From positions 3,162,001-3,226,000 of the forward strand of contig NC_018518.1 of NCBI RefSeq assembly GCF_000306945.1: DNA of 64,000 bases. Reading direction: 5' to 3'. The stretch comes from Bordetella pertussis 18323. GTDB taxonomy: Bacteria; Pseudomonadota; Gammaproteobacteria; Burkholderiales; Burkholderiaceae_B. The position numbers and the translations under genes were made by a program. This document shows positions 18,401 to 30,197 of the stretch, piece by piece. The notes below the pieces were generated by a model that saw only the letters and a list, made by a program, of their open reading frames with translations, was not told where the DNA came from and did no database searches. The number at the start of each line of letters is the position of its first letter. Within the stretch, counting starts at the first letter, position 1.

Positions 18401-21400
18401 GACACCGGGCCGGCTGTCCGTCCAGGCGCGCGGCGCGATCCGCAACCAGGATACGCTGGCCGCCGGCCAGGGCCTGTGGCTGGAATCCGCCGCGAACGAC
18501 ATCGAGAACGGCGCCGGCGCGCTGCTGTGGTCCGGCGCGGACCTGCGGCTGCGGGGCACCCGGATCATCAACCGCGAGGCGGCCATCATCGAAAGCGCCG
18601 CCGGCATGGTGCTTGACGCCCGCGCCGAGATCGACAACGGCCTGGGCATCATCCGCGCCGGCGGCGACCTGTGGGCCGATGCCCCGCTGCTGCGCAACTC
18701 GGGACGCCTTGGCGGCCGTATCGTCCCGGCAGGCGACGCGGCAATAGGCGGGGGCACTTACGACCACTACCATTCGGCGGCCGTCGTCTGGCACGAACTG
18801 TTCACCGCCGGCGCGGCGGGCATACGCGTGCCACGCTACGACGGCAAGGACGTGCGGGTCGCTCAATCCGTGGTGCAGGCCGGCGGCAATCTCCACCTCA
18901 ACCAGGGCGAGCAGAAAGGCAGACAGGCCCGGGTCTCCAACCAGGGGCGCATCGAGGCAGCCGGCATGGCGCTGGTCGACGGCAACGTCGACAACGCATC
19001 GCTGCACCTGAGCCTGTCCGTGGACGAGTACCTGCGCCGGCCGCTGGCCGCCCCCATCGTGCTGCGGGCTACCGACAGCCGTGCGCAGCACGTCATCCCG
19101 GCGTTCTGGAAATTCCATACGCTGTACGAATTCCTGGACTTCCTGCTGTCGAACAACGAGCCCAGATACATCTGGGGCTACTACCGCACCTGGCCGGAAT
19201 GGGCATTCCAGACGTTGCGCAATCTCGACCTGGGCTATGCCGGCGCGCCCGACCCGACGGCGCCGCCGGTGCCCCGCCCGCCCGTACTCGACCCGCAGGC
19301 CAAGGCGAGCACCACCCCGGCCGCCCAGGCGCTCGTCGCGCAATACCACAAGGACCTGGCCGAATACGCCACGGCGCTCGAGGCCGCGCAGCGAGCCGAG
19401 GCGATACGAACCGCGCGGCAGCGCGTGGACGGGGCGCTGCGAGCCCGCTACGGCGAGAAGCTGGCGCAGCTGGAGACCCGCACCCCCGAGGTGGATGCGG
19501 CGGTCGCCGCACTGGCGCAGACGATTTTCGACGCACGCGCCAAGCCCGCCGCCGAGGTCGAGAAACTGATCGCCGCCGCCCTTTGCTCCCCCCGGGCGCA
19601 GGCCTGCGCCGCCGGCACCGCGCGTATCGCGCAACTGCTCGACCAGGCCTCCCTGCCGCCCAGGCGGCCTGCCGTGGCGCTGTTCGCCCAGGCCATGGCG
19701 GCGGTGCTCGGGCCGGACTGGCACGGCCCGGTCGGGCACGCCACCCTGATGGCGCGCTACGCCGACTTCAAGCGCCGCGTCGCCACCCAGGGACGCGCAG
19801 CCGGCGGCGAACTGGCCTTCTATCCGGCGCAACAGACCGTGCTGGCCGGCGGGGCCGGCCTGGTACTGTCGGGCGGGCGCGTCACCAATGGCGAGAACGT
19901 CGCCGGCCTGCTGGCCCGGAACATGACGGTGCACATCGGCGAACAACGGATCGAGACGCCGCGCGGCTCCATCGACGCGATCCGCCATCCCGACGCCGGG
20001 CCTGCGGTGACAGTCAAGGACAGCATCCACGCCCTGCTGGAAAACCGGCGCCTGTTCGCGCGCACCGCGCCGGCGCGCGCCGCCGCCGGGCCAGGCGGGC
20101 CCGACGTGCCGGCCACGCCGCCCGGCCTGCCCCAACCCCTGTACGAAACGCGCCTGAGCTATCTCGACCAAAGCCACTATTACGGCTCCCAGTATTTCTT
20201 CGACCTGATCCGCTACCGGCCGGACCGACCACTGCGGACCATCGGCGACAATTATTTCGAGACCCGGCTGATCCGCGAACAGATCGCGCGCGCCATGGGC
20301 GGCCACGAATACCGCAACGCCGTGCGCGGCCTGGCGCTGGTGCAGTCGCTGATGGATGCGGCGCCGCTGGCGGCCGCCGAGCTGGGGCTGCGCGTGGGCC
20401 AGGCGCCGACCGCCGAACAGTTGGCGCGCGCCACCCGCGACTTCGTGTGGTACGTACGGGAAACGGTCGACGGCCAGGAGGTGCTTGTGCCGCGGGTATA
20501 CCTGACTCGCGCGACGCGGACGGCCGCGAGCGCCACGCGCGAGGCCGGCGGCGCGCTCATGGCGTCGGCGGGCACGGTGCTCGCCGACACCGGCGGCGCG
20601 GCGATCGAATCCGGCAATGCGGCATTCCTCGGCAAGGACGTCATCCTGGATGCTGCGGGCGGCGCTGTCCGCCTGATCAACGACAAAGGTATCGCCGGCG
20701 GCGCGCGGGCGCTGGGCACGCTGGCCATACGTGGCGGCGACATCGCGATACAGGGCGGCCTGCTGGACGCCGCGCAGGCCTACCTCACGGGCGAGCGGGT
20801 CAGCCTGGCCGCCAGCGCGCGCTACGATGCGCACGGCCGGCTGGTATCGCGCCACGACGCGCGCCTGAACGGCCGCGCCGATGCCGCGGGCCTGTTGTAC
20901 ATTGCCGCCAAACGGCTGGACAGCGCCGGCGCGACGCTGTCGGGCGACCATGTCCGCCTGGAGGCGGACAAGGTCCGGCTGGGCGGCCTGTATGACGTCG
21001 ACAGCAGCTACTCGCAAACCAGCAGGTACGGCCTGGGCAAGGCTTGGTGGCTTCTGTCCTCGCAGACGGAAACCGCCACGGCCAGCCACGCGCGCTTCCA
21101 GGGCACGACGCTGGAGGGCGCGATATTGAGCGGGCGCGCCACGGACATGGATATCGAGGGCAGCAGCGCCCGCTTCCAGCAGACCGACCTGCAGGTCGCG
21201 CACGATTTCAAGGCTCGCGCCGCCGCCGATTACGCGTACGCCGAGCGCGCAAAGCGGGTCGATCAACTGTTCCTCAGATTGTCCGCCGGCGCCGGCGGCT
21301 ACGAGGCCGGCATCGACCTGAGCGCGCAAGGCGGCCTGCAAGCGCACGCCGGGCGGGGCCAGACCGCCGGCGCCCATGCCTCGGCCGGGTTCGAATCGAC

Positions 21401-24400
21401 GCGCGAATACGAAAGGTCGCGCATGACCCACTATCGCAATGCCGATCTCAATTTCGGCGCGGGCTTGCTGGCGGTGGGCAACACGGCCGATCTGGGCGGC
21501 GCCGACATCAACCGCGACCGCTACGGCCAGGGCGCGAGCACGGCGTCGGATGCCATCCCCGGCGATTTGCTGCGCATCCGCGCCGCGCGCGTGGCCGCCA
21601 CCAAGTATCTCGACGTCACCGACAGTCTCACGGCCAGCAGTTACCTGCGCGCCAGCATCGATGGCGCGCTGACCTCGAGCGTGGCGACCGCCGCCACCCG
21701 CCTGGGCGATACGCTGGCCGAGGCCCGGCAGGAAAACAGCCAGGTGCACGCCGGCCAGATGGCCCTGCAAATGGCGGGCGAAGCGACACAGCTCGCGACC
21801 GCCGACACCGCGGCGCTCAGCATCAGCGCAACCTTCGCGGCGGGTTACGCCGACTCGCACAGGAATACGCAGACCGAGAACACGAACTACTTCGGCGGCA
21901 ACCTCGACATCCGGGCCACCGAACAGGACATCGACCTGGCCGGAACGAAGTTCAGCGGCGCCGACTGGCTGGCGCTGTCGGCCCGGCGCGACATCAACGT
22001 CCGCGCTGCCGCCAGCCGCTACCAGGAATCGGGCGAACAGCACGACCTCCAACTGCACCAGACCATCAACGCCGGCGCGAACGCCATGCAGGCCGCGGCA
22101 GGCGTCGGCGTAACCGCGGGCCTGAGCGGCTCGCACATGGTCCGCCACGGTGCCGGACAGACTTACGAAGGCTCGGCGCTGCGCGCCACGCAGCTGCACC
22201 TACAGGCGCGCGACCTCAATCTCGACGCGTCGATGGCCCAGGCGACCCGCATGGACCTGCATGTGGCGCGCGACCTGAATGCCATCTCGCGGCAGGACGA
22301 GCAGCGATTCGCGCAGACCGGCGGCAACTGGGAGGTCTCGCTGGGCGCGGCGATCCAGAACCGGACGCTCGTGGCGCCGGTCGGTACGATCGGGGCGGGC
22401 GTGCGGCACGAGCACGACTACCAGGCCTTGACGCAAAACGGCCAGGCGGGCCTGCTGGCCTCCCAGGGCTTGCGCGCGACGGTGGGGCGAGACGCCCGGC
22501 TGCGCGGCGCTATCATCGCCGATGCGTCCAACCAGGGCGGCATGGACATCGCCGGCCGGATTCACGCCGAGGCCCTGCATGACTATCGCGACAAGGATGG
22601 ATTCGAGACCGGCGCGAGCGTCGGCATATCGTCGACCACGCTCAACCCCACCCTCTCATTGACGCTGGGCCGCCCGGCCGTCGAACAATACCGGGCCGTG
22701 CGGCAGGCCACCATCGCCATGGGCGCCGCGCCGGGCGCGCCACGCTATACCGCGCGGGGCGGCGTGTCGGGCCGGTTGAATACCGACTCCGGCCAGGCCG
22801 TCGTCGTGCAGCGCGCCGAGCGCTGGGCATCTGCGCGCACCGAGTTCTCGTTCGACCAGCCATCGCGCCGCGACAAGGCCGACAGCGGCTCCCCTGGCGC
22901 GCGACCTGCCCACCCGGGCGCTGCAAAAGCGCCCGCGCTGCCGCTCGCGCGCCCATTGACAAGCGTCCTGGCAGGCCCATCGTCGACAAGCCCGACGGCC
23001 AACCCGGCGGCGGCGCCCGGCATCGCCGCGCAACCGGCCCCCGCTTCGCCAGGCCGCGACGCCCCCAAGCCGGACCCCTACGCCAACCGGGTCATCGTCC
23101 AGCTGGCGCAGGACGACGTCGCCACCCAGGCCGCGCAGGCGCTGTTTCACAAGCATGCGGAGCAATCCGACTGGTACCGGCAGGCGGACGACGGCAGCCT
23201 GCACCCCGTGCATCCGTTGCGCGCGGCCGCGGCCGGCCCTACCAAGATCCAGCTCGTCGGCCACGGCTCGGCGGACCGGCAAGCCTTGAGCGGGCACGAC
23301 GGCCATGCCGTCGCCGGCATCGTCCAGCAACTGCGGGAGCGCCTGCCGCCCGCTGCGGCGCTGGCAAAGGTGGCGCTGGTGGGCTGCGACACGGACTGCG
23401 CCAGCGGCGCCAGCCTGCGCGGCGATGTCGCGCAACGCCTGGCGGCCGACGGGGCGCAACCGGCGCCTGCCGTAAGCGGCTACATCGGCCGCCTCGAGGT
23501 TGACGCCGCGGGCCGCAAGCACGCCGTGGCGCAGGGCGGCCTGGGCGACGTGGATCCCGAGGCGCGCGCGCAAGGCACGCAGCCCGTGCCACGGGTGTTT
23601 TCCCACGGCCCCGTCAACATCGCGCAAAGCGGGCAGGCCCGGCAATTGGTCATCGATGGCCACGGCAGCTGGGTGCGGCCCGACCGCGCCGTCGCGCCCA
23701 GCTACAGCGGCACGGTGCGCCTGCCCGCCGGCACACGCATGCATTTCTACTCGGACGACGGACAGATGGTCAGCGCGATTCCATTGCGCAATATCCCCGA
23801 CAATCCGGAGCGGGCCTGGCGCGCGCAGCCGTTCAGCGAGCGGATTTCCTCCGAGCGCATACGGCGCGTGGCCAACGCGGCCAAGGTGCCGTTCGACGTC
23901 GCGCGCCAGGAGTTCGAAACCTCGACCCAGGTACGGGAAATCGCCGCGCCGGGCACCGCGGTCAAGAACTACCTGCTCACGCCGATCGATCCGCAGCGCG
24001 ATGCCGCCCTGGCGTTCCACCAGTCGCGCAGCCAGGCCGACGTGGATCTCGCGTCAGCGGCGCCCGGCAAGGGCGCATTGTTGTCGGACCTGCTGCTTGC
24101 CGTCGCGGCCTCCGGACATTCGTACCCCCTGATCCATTACACCTGCTGCCGGGGAGAGTTCCAGCGGCCCGGATCGGATACCCCGAGTCCGCAACTGCCG
24201 CCGCACGAATTGCTGATCCGATCCTGGCTGGCCAGCTCGGCGCCCGTGCACGCCCTGCCCCTGCCGCCCTCGTCGCGCGGGACACTGCCCGGCGCCGACC
24301 CCTACGCGCTGCGCAGCATCGTGCAGCTCGGCACGGACGCGGCGACGGCACGAGCGGCCGCGGCGCTGCATGGAAAGCACCCCGCCAACAGCAACTGGTA

Positions 24401-25145
24401 TCTCCAGACCAGGGATGGCGGGCTCGAGCCCGTACGCCAGGCTGCCGGCCCGGCCGCCGGCCCGCACAAGGTCCAGTTCGTCGGCCACGGCGACGTCTAC
24501 CATGGCGTGCCGCTATTGGGCGGCAACGCCGCGGCAACGCTGGCGGACCTGCTGAACCAGGTGGAACAGCACAGCCCGGCCGGCGCCCGGTTGGACAAAA
24601 TCGCGCTGGTGGGCTGCGACACCGACTGCACAGGCCGCCCCAGCCTGCGCGAACCCTTCCGGCAGTCGCTAGCCGCCCGCCCCGACGCGCCCGCCCTGAC
24701 CGTCACGGGCTACATCGGACGCATCGACGTCGACAGCGCGGGGCGCAAGCGCCGCGTCGCCACGGGCGGCCTTGGCGATCGGCCGCCCGCCGACGAGCCT
24801 GCCTCGCCGCGTCCGCCCGCGCAGCCCGCGGCGCCCGGCCCTGGCGCGGCCACGCCCTCCTCCGCCCCGTCCGCGCCCGTGGCGGCGCGGCTGTTCACGC
24901 ATGGCCCCATCACACTGTCGCAAAGCGAAAACGCCCGCCAACTGCTCATCCAGGGCCACTCCGGCTGGACCCGTCCGCCGGCCGGAACGTCCGGCGCCGG
25001 CGAGATCCCGGCGGGCTGGCTGCGGCTGCCGTCCGGCACCCGCATGCACTTCTACAGCGTGGACAACCAGCAGACATCGGGCGTGCCGGTACAGGCGATT
25101 CCACGCAATCCCGAACTGGCCTGGCTAGGTGTGAACTGTCAATAG
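15423..25145 (+). pseudogene. fhaL: Filamentous-haemagglutinin-like adhesin FhaL, 5' part (disrupted by IS481)
   Basis: Starts at the ATG at 15423 (MNKHCFKLVHSPALGMLVPV), the extended FHA-type signal peptide; an in-frame ATG at 15360 is less likely. A two-partner-secretion domain follows (residues about 55-320; ILNEVTGVSPTTLEG, VLVANPNGLTANGLS) and then a very long beta-helical region of haemagglutinin repeats. From about residue 2550 the protein holds C80-peptidase-like modules (module 1 from about nt 23072, module 2 from about nt 24297; VGHG and LVGCDTDC motifs). The natural frame is broken by IS481 after W3234; the ORF reads five foreign codons into the IS. Joined to the 3' part without the IS and one target copy it gives 4,196 residues, the length I recall for FhaL. 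Confidence 0.88.
23072..25129 (+). repeat. FhaL C-terminal modules 1 and 2 (C80-peptidase-like)
   Basis: Two tandem copies, about 410 residues apart, of a unit that begins DPYA.R.IVQL, has a histidine in VGHG, a cysteine in LVGCDTDC and a following GYIGR..VDAAGRK, then a second half with AxxLxIxGHxxW, LPAGTRMHFYS and IHYTCCRGE. Module 2 is cut by the IS481 at its MHFYS/PELAWL segment. Similarity to Peptidase_C80 is by the spacing and context of His and Cys motifs (as in MARTX and clostridial toxin protease domains); not confirmed by alignment. Confidence 0.6.
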
Positions 25146-26178
25146 GTTGTATTCGTCCAGGTTGAGTCTGGAGATGGGTACAGCGCGCCCGATGCCTTGG
25201 TGGGGTCGATGCCAGTTGTAGTGGTGTAGCCAGGATTTCATGGCATCGGCTCGGTGTTGGGAGTTCTGGTAGGTGTGAGCGTAAGCCCACTCACGCAAGG
25301 CCGACTGGATGAAGCGTTCGGCCTTGCCATTGGTCTGTGGGCGGTAAGGTCGGGTAAAGCGGTGCTTGATGCCCAGCTCATGGCACAGCGCGGCGAAGGC
25401 GCGGCTGCGAAAGGCCGAGCCATTGTCGGTGAGCAAGCGCTGGATGGTCACGCCCAGGCGCTGGTAGTAGGCCACTGCGTCCTTGAGGAACTGGACGGCG
25501 CTGGGGAAGCGCTCGTCGGGGTGGATGTCGGTGAAGGCCACGCGGGCGTGGTCATCGATGGCCACGAAGACGAAGTCCCAGCCGGCCCCCTCAACGGTAT
25601 CGCGTCGGTTGCCCGTGACCCGGTGGCCAGGGCGCTGGATACGTCCCAGCTTCTTGATGTCGATGTGCAGCAGATCGCCGGGGGCCTGATGCTCGTAGCG
25701 CACCACCGGCTCGGCCGGCTCCAGGTCGGCCAGGTGCGACAGACCGGCGCGGGCCAGGACGCGGCTGACGGTGCTGGCTGACACGCCCAGCGCCTGGGCG
25801 ATGCGCGCTTGGGTCAGCCGCTTGCGGCGCAGCTCCACGATAGCCAGCGCCTTGGCCGGCGCAATCGCTCGGGGCGAGACCGTCGGGCGCGAGGACGCAT
25901 CGGCCAAGCCCGCCTGGCCCTGAGCCAGGAAGCGGCCCAGCCATTTGCGCACAGTCGGCGCGGTGACCCCATAGGCACGGGCCGCTTCAGGCACACAAAC
26001 TTGATGGGCGATCAATTGCTGGACCATTTCGAGTCGACGTAGGAAGGTCAATCGGGCATGCTTATGGGTGTTCATCCGGCCGGGCTCCTTGAGTGAACTG
26101 GGGGGGTGGCGATTTCCAGTTTCTCAAATCCGGTTCGGATGAACCATGCATACAACCTATTGAATCTTCACAGCTAGG
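25124..26178 (-). mobile_element. IS481: IS481 copy 1, inside fhaL, with GCTAGG target duplication
   Basis: The element core is 25130-26172 (1,043 bp), ending in imperfect inverted repeats TGTGAACTGTCAATAGGTTG and (inverted) TGTGAAGATTCAATAGGTTG. It is flanked by identical GCTAGG at 25124-25129 and 26173-26178, matching the known NCTAGN preference. The transposase is antisense to fhaL. Perfect duplication means simple transposition with no later recombination. Some databases count the duplication as CTAG and the element as two bases longer. Confidence 0.97.
25125..26075 (-). CDS. IS481 transposase (copy 1)
   Basis: 316 residues. N-terminal helix-turn-helix (LTFLRRLEMVQQLIAHQVCV, VTAPTVRKWLGRF) and an rve-type DDE core: DIKKLGRIQRPG, LTDNGSAFRSRAF and QTNGKAERFIQSALREWAYA supply the D, D and E. 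It ends LLTVHT and its TAG stop is the TAG of the duplicated target CTAG, outside the element proper. Protein is intact and differs from copies 2 and 3 only in the last residue. Confidence 0.97.
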   Translation of the reverse strand: MNTHKHARLTFLRRLEMVQQLIAHQVCVPEAARAYGVTAPTVRKWLGRFLAQGQAGLADASSRPTVSPRAIAPAKALAIVELRRKRLTQARIAQALGVSASTVSRVLARAGLSHLADLEPAEPVVRYEHQAPGDLLHIDIKKLGRIQRPGHRVTGNRRDTVEGAGWDFVFVAIDDHARVAFTDIHPDERFPSAVQFLKDAVAYYQRLGVTIQRLLTDNGSAFRSRAFAALCHELGIKHRFTRPYRPQTNGKAERFIQSALREWAYAHTYQNSQHRADAMKSWLHHYNWHRPHQGIGRAVPISRLNLDEYNLLTVHT

Positions 26179-29062
26179 CCGGCCGTTCGTCAGGGAATTC
26201 CCCGCCTCGGTCATCCGCCAATTCGCCCATGCGCGGCAGGCGCCGTTCGACGTGGCCCGCGCGGCGCTGGTCGAAAGCACGCGCGTGCAGGAAGTGGCCG
26301 CCGCCGGCGCGCTGGTCAAGAACTACAGGCTCGCCCCCGCGATCGACCCGCTGGTCACCGGCGTCGAGCAATTCCACGCGCAACGGCGCCAGGGCGACGT
26401 GGACATGGCCGTCGCGCGCGAGCGCGCCAGTTTGTCCGACGTACTGGCCGCCGTCGAGGCGTCCGGCCATCATTATCCGCTGCTGCATTTCACCTGCTGC
26501 CGCGGCGAGACCACCCCGCCCGGCGCGCCGCCCGATGCCGTCGCGCCTCCCTTGGCGCCGGTTTCGGCGCGCTATCTGCAGCAATGGCGCGAGCGCTCCG
26601 GCGTGGCGCAGCCGCGTCCGCCCACGCCCCTCGGCGCGGAGCCGCCCGTGCATGGGCCGGACCGCTATGGCCACCGGACCATCGTCCAGCTGGGCAGCGA
26701 CGCACTGACCGAAACGGCCGCGCGCCGCCTGTTCCGCAAGCATGCCGGCAATGCCAGCTGGTACAGCCAGGACGCGAGCGGCCAGCTGACACAAGTGCGG
26801 GCCCCCGCCGCGCCCGCCACCGGCCCGCAGAAAATCCAGTTCGTCGGCCACGGCAGCATACTGGAAGGCATGCCGCTGCTGGGCGGCAACAATGCCGCGC
26901 AACTGGCGCGGATGCTGCCGGCCATCCGGCAGGGGCTGCCCGCCACGGCCCGGGTGGAGAAAATCACCCTGGTCGGCTGCAACACCGGCTGCGCGTCGCG
27001 CGCCAGCCTGCGCAACCTGCTGAACCATTACCTGATCACCACGGCCGGGCTGAGCGCGGAGGTCAAGGGCTACGCCGGCCGGGTCGACGTGGACGCTGCC
27101 GGCCACAAGCAGATCGTGGAACAGGGCGGCCTGGGCAATACGCCGCCGCCCGAAGCCGCGCCCGCGCCGCGTGTATTCCGGCACGGCAACGTCACCCTGT
27201 CGCAAAGCGGCGAAGCGCGGCAATTGACGATCGTCGGACACGGGTTCTGGCCCCGCCCCGGGCCCGCGGATCAGCCTGACGGCGCGTCCCCGCCCGGCTG
27301 GGTACGCCTGCCCGCGAACACGTCCATGTATTTCTACTCGAGGGAAAACCAGCTGGTCGGCGGCCTGCCCAGCCAGGCCGCGCTGCGCGCGCCCATGCTG
27401 GCCGCACAGGGCCAGGGCGCCGCGGAGCTGTTCTCGCGTGCCGTGATCCGCGGGTTCGCGCACCGGCATCAGCTGCCCTTCGACGTCGCCCGCCACACCC
27501 TCGTGGGCGCGACCCGCCCTCAGGATATCGGCGAACCCGGCGCGCTGATCAAGGACTACGTGGTCAGCCCCGCGCCCGAGACCGGACTCGGCGCCATCGA
27601 GGATTTCCATGCCGCCCGCCAGCAGCCGGACATGGATCTCGCACAGGCTGCGCCAGGCTCCGAAATCAGGCTGTCTGAAATATTGCAGGCCGTGGCCCAG
27701 TCCGGCGTCCGATACGACCTCATCCACTATGCATGCTGCCGCGCGGAAATCCCGGCTACCGATACGCCGACGCAGCAGGTCGCCACGCCGGTGCCGGCGC
27801 CGGACAAGCTGGTCATACAGCAGTGGCATTCCGGCGCCGGCGCGGCACGCCCGCCTTCGCCGCAAGCGCAGGCGCAGGCGCCATACGGGCCCGACCGCTA
27901 CGCCCATCGCGTCATCGTGCAACTGGGCTCCGACACGGTCACCGAATCCGCCGCGCGCAGGCTGTTTCGCAAACACGCGGCGACCTCGCTCTGGTACGGC
28001 CAGACCCTGGAAGGCACCCTGATGTTGAAACAGGGAGGCGACACGCCGGCGGCCGGCCCGCTGAAGATCCAGTTCGTGGGCCACGGCGGCCCGCGCTACA
28101 GCATGCCGTTACTGGGCGGCAATACGCCCGCCGAACTGGCGCAGATGGCCAGCACGATCCAGCATGCCGGACCGCCCTCGCAGCTGGAAAAAGTAACGCT
28201 GGTCGGCTGCCAGACCGATTGCGTCGCGCGTCCCAGCCTGCGCAAGCTGTTCTCCACTGCCCTGGCCACGGAACACGGCCTGACGCCGGCGGTCACGGGC
28301 TACGCCGGCAGGGTCGACGTGGATGCGGCCGGCCGCAAGCGCATCGTGGAGCAAGGCGGATTGAACGAGCCGCGGGCGCAGGCGGGTGCATCGACGGCGG
28401 CGCCGAACCGGATCGTGCAGTCGGTGGCGCACGGCGTCGCGTTGTCGCAAAGCGGCCAGGCGCGCCAATTGGTGGTATTGGCGCATGGCGGCTGGAAGGA
28501 CAAGACGACGTCGCGGTATCTCAGGCGCGTCCGGGGCGACGGCTATACCGAGCTGCCGGCGAACACGCGCATCGACTACTACACCGAAGACGGCATACCG
28601 ACCAAGGGATTCGCGGTGTACCAGGAAGTCACCGCGCGCGCGAACGATACCTACACAGGACTGCAACCGACCCTGGCCATATCGCCGGCGGATCTCGAAG
28701 CACTGGCGCGCATGCACAATACGAGCCCGCAGGCGTTGACCGATGCCATGCTCGCCAGCGCCGTCGGCCGGCGCGAATCCATCATCGGGGCAGCCACGAT
28801 GAAGGATTACGCCTTGTACTACCACGAGCAGTTCGCCCTGAACTTCCTGCGCCGGCACAACGCCGACGGCAGCAGCGCGGATGTGGACCTGGCCATCATC
28901 ACCGAGCCGACGCACAAGCGCCATCTGTCGGATGTGCTGAAAGCGGCGGGAGAAAGCGGCGCGCACTACGACGTCGTGCATTTCGGCGCGTGCCGGGTGG
29001 GCCGCTGCCGCAACGCCGCGGCCGAGATGGGCGCGAGCGCCACCTCGCGCCTGCCGCCATGA
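26173..29062 (+). pseudogene. fhaL: FhaL 3' part, after IS481
   Basis: Continues the fhaL frame exactly: CTA at 26174 then GRPFVREFPASVIRQFAHAR, matching the equivalent position of module 1 (AWRAQPFSERISSERI). 962 residues to the TGA at 29060-29062. It contains the end of module 2, complete module 3 (from about 26656: DRYGHRTIVQLGSDALTE, KIQFVGHGSILEG, ITLVGCNTGC) and module 4 (from about 27888: DRYAHRVIVQLGSDTVTE, KIQFVGHGGPRYS, VTLVGCQTDC). An ORF opening inside the IS at 26093 is in frame with it, but there is no evidence of its expression. No secretion signal remains, so it is unlikely to be exported. Confidence 0.88.
26656..29062 (+). repeat. FhaL C-terminal modules 3 and 4 (C80-peptidase-like)
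   Basis: Two further copies of the same unit, starting about 1,230 bp apart. Modules 3 and 4 are the closest pair (IVQLGSD..TE.AARRLFRKHA in both). His (VGHG) and Cys (LVGC) motifs are kept in both. The second halves keep RxLVxxHGxW and the CCRAE / ACRVG cysteine motifs; the last one is divergent (VVHFGACRVGRC). Confidence 0.6.
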
Positions 29063-29083
29063 CGGGATCGTGGCGCCGCGGGC

Positions 29084-30157
29084 CTACTTGCCGGCGCTCA
29101 GCGACGCGCGCCGGCGCTCGCGCACCGCATGGGCCAGGCGCTCCAGCACCTGCACCGAAGCATCCCAGTCGATGCAACCGTCGGTGATGCTCTGCCCGTA
29201 CGTCAAGGCCTGCCCGGGCACCAGGTCCTGGCGGCCGCCCAGCAGATGGCTTTCTATCATCAGGCCCACGATGCGGGCATCGCCCTGCTCGATCTGGTTG
29301 GCCACATCATCGACCACCAGCGGCTGATTCTCGGGTTTCTTGCTGCTGTTGGCGTGGCTGGCGTCGATCATGATGCGCTGGGCCAGGCCGGCCTTGGCCA
29401 TGTCCTGGCAGGCCGCTTCGATGCTGGCGGCATCGTAGTTGGGCGCCTTGCCGCCGCGCAGGATGACGTGGCAGTCCTCGTTGCCCGCGGTCGAGACGAT
29501 GGCCGAATGCCCGCCCTTGGTCACCGAGAGGAAATGGTGCGGTTGCGAGGCGGCCTTGATGGCATCGACGGCGATCTTCACATTGCCGTCGGTGCCGTTC
29601 TTGAAACCGACAGGACACGACAGGCCGGAAGCCAGCTCGCGGTGAACCTGGCTTTCGGTCGTCCGCGCCCCGATCGCCCCCCACGACACCAGGTCGGCGA
29701 TGTACTGCGGGGTAATCATGTCGAGGAACTCGCAACCCGCCGGCAGGCCGCGGCTGTTGATGTCCAGCAGCAGTTCGCGCGCCACGCGCACGCCCTTGTT
29801 GATATCGAAGCTGCCATCTAGGTCGGGGTCGTTGATCAGGCCCTTCCAGCCCACGGTGGTGCGCGGCTTTTCGAAGTAGACGCGCATCACCACCTCGAGG
29901 TCGGCGGCCAGGCGGTCGCGCACCGGCTTGAGACGATCCGCGTATTCGAGCGCCGCCTTGGTATCGTGGATCGAGCAAGGGCCGATCACGACGATCAGGC
30001 GGTCATCCATGCCATGCAGGATGCGATGCATGCCCTGGCGGGCGGCGTAGACGATTTCAGAAACATCCTTCGAGCACGGAAACTCGCGCATGACATGCGC
30101 GGGAGGATTCAGCTCTTTGATTTCACGGATACGAAGGTCATCGGTATTGTGCGACAC
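29084..30157 (-). CDS. aroG: 3-deoxy-7-phosphoheptulonate (DAHP) synthase, class I
   Basis: 357 residues, GTG start at 30157 (MSHNTDDLRIREIKELNPPA). Class I AroFGH motifs: LIVVIGPCSIHDTKAALEYA (PEP binding), MRVYFEKPRTTVGWKGLIND, GARTTESQVHRELASGLSCP, GFKNGTDGN, IMIDASHANSSKKPENQP and VGLMIESHLLGGRQD. It condenses PEP and erythrose-4-phosphate, the first shikimate-pathway step. Convergent with fhaL, 21 bp apart. A leader peptide and terminator/antiterminator pair upstream indicate attenuation by aromatic amino acids. Which aromatic residue inhibits the enzyme cannot be told from sequence alone here. Confidence 0.95.
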   Translation of the reverse strand: MSHNTDDLRIREIKELNPPAHVMREFPCSKDVSEIVYAARQGMHRILHGMDDRLIVVIGPCSIHDTKAALEYADRLKPVRDRLAADLEVVMRVYFEKPRTTVGWKGLINDPDLDGSFDINKGVRVARELLLDINSRGLPAGCEFLDMITPQYIADLVSWGAIGARTTESQVHRELASGLSCPVGFKNGTDGNVKIAVDAIKAASQPHHFLSVTKGGHSAIVSTAGNEDCHVILRGGKAPNYDAASIEAACQDMAKAGLAQRIMIDASHANSSKKPENQPLVVDDVANQIEQGDARIVGLMIESHLLGGRQDLVPGQALTYGQSITDGCIDWDASVQVLERLAHAVRERRRASLSAGK

Positions 30158-30197
30158 GGCACGGCTCCTGGGGTTGCCCGCCAGACTGACGGCAAGA

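Noticed and set aside
15384..22199. A 2,271-codon minus-strand ORF opposite fhaL
   Set aside because: It mirrors the high-GC codon bias of fhaL, has low-complexity composition, no domain and no ribosome site. Antisense shadow.
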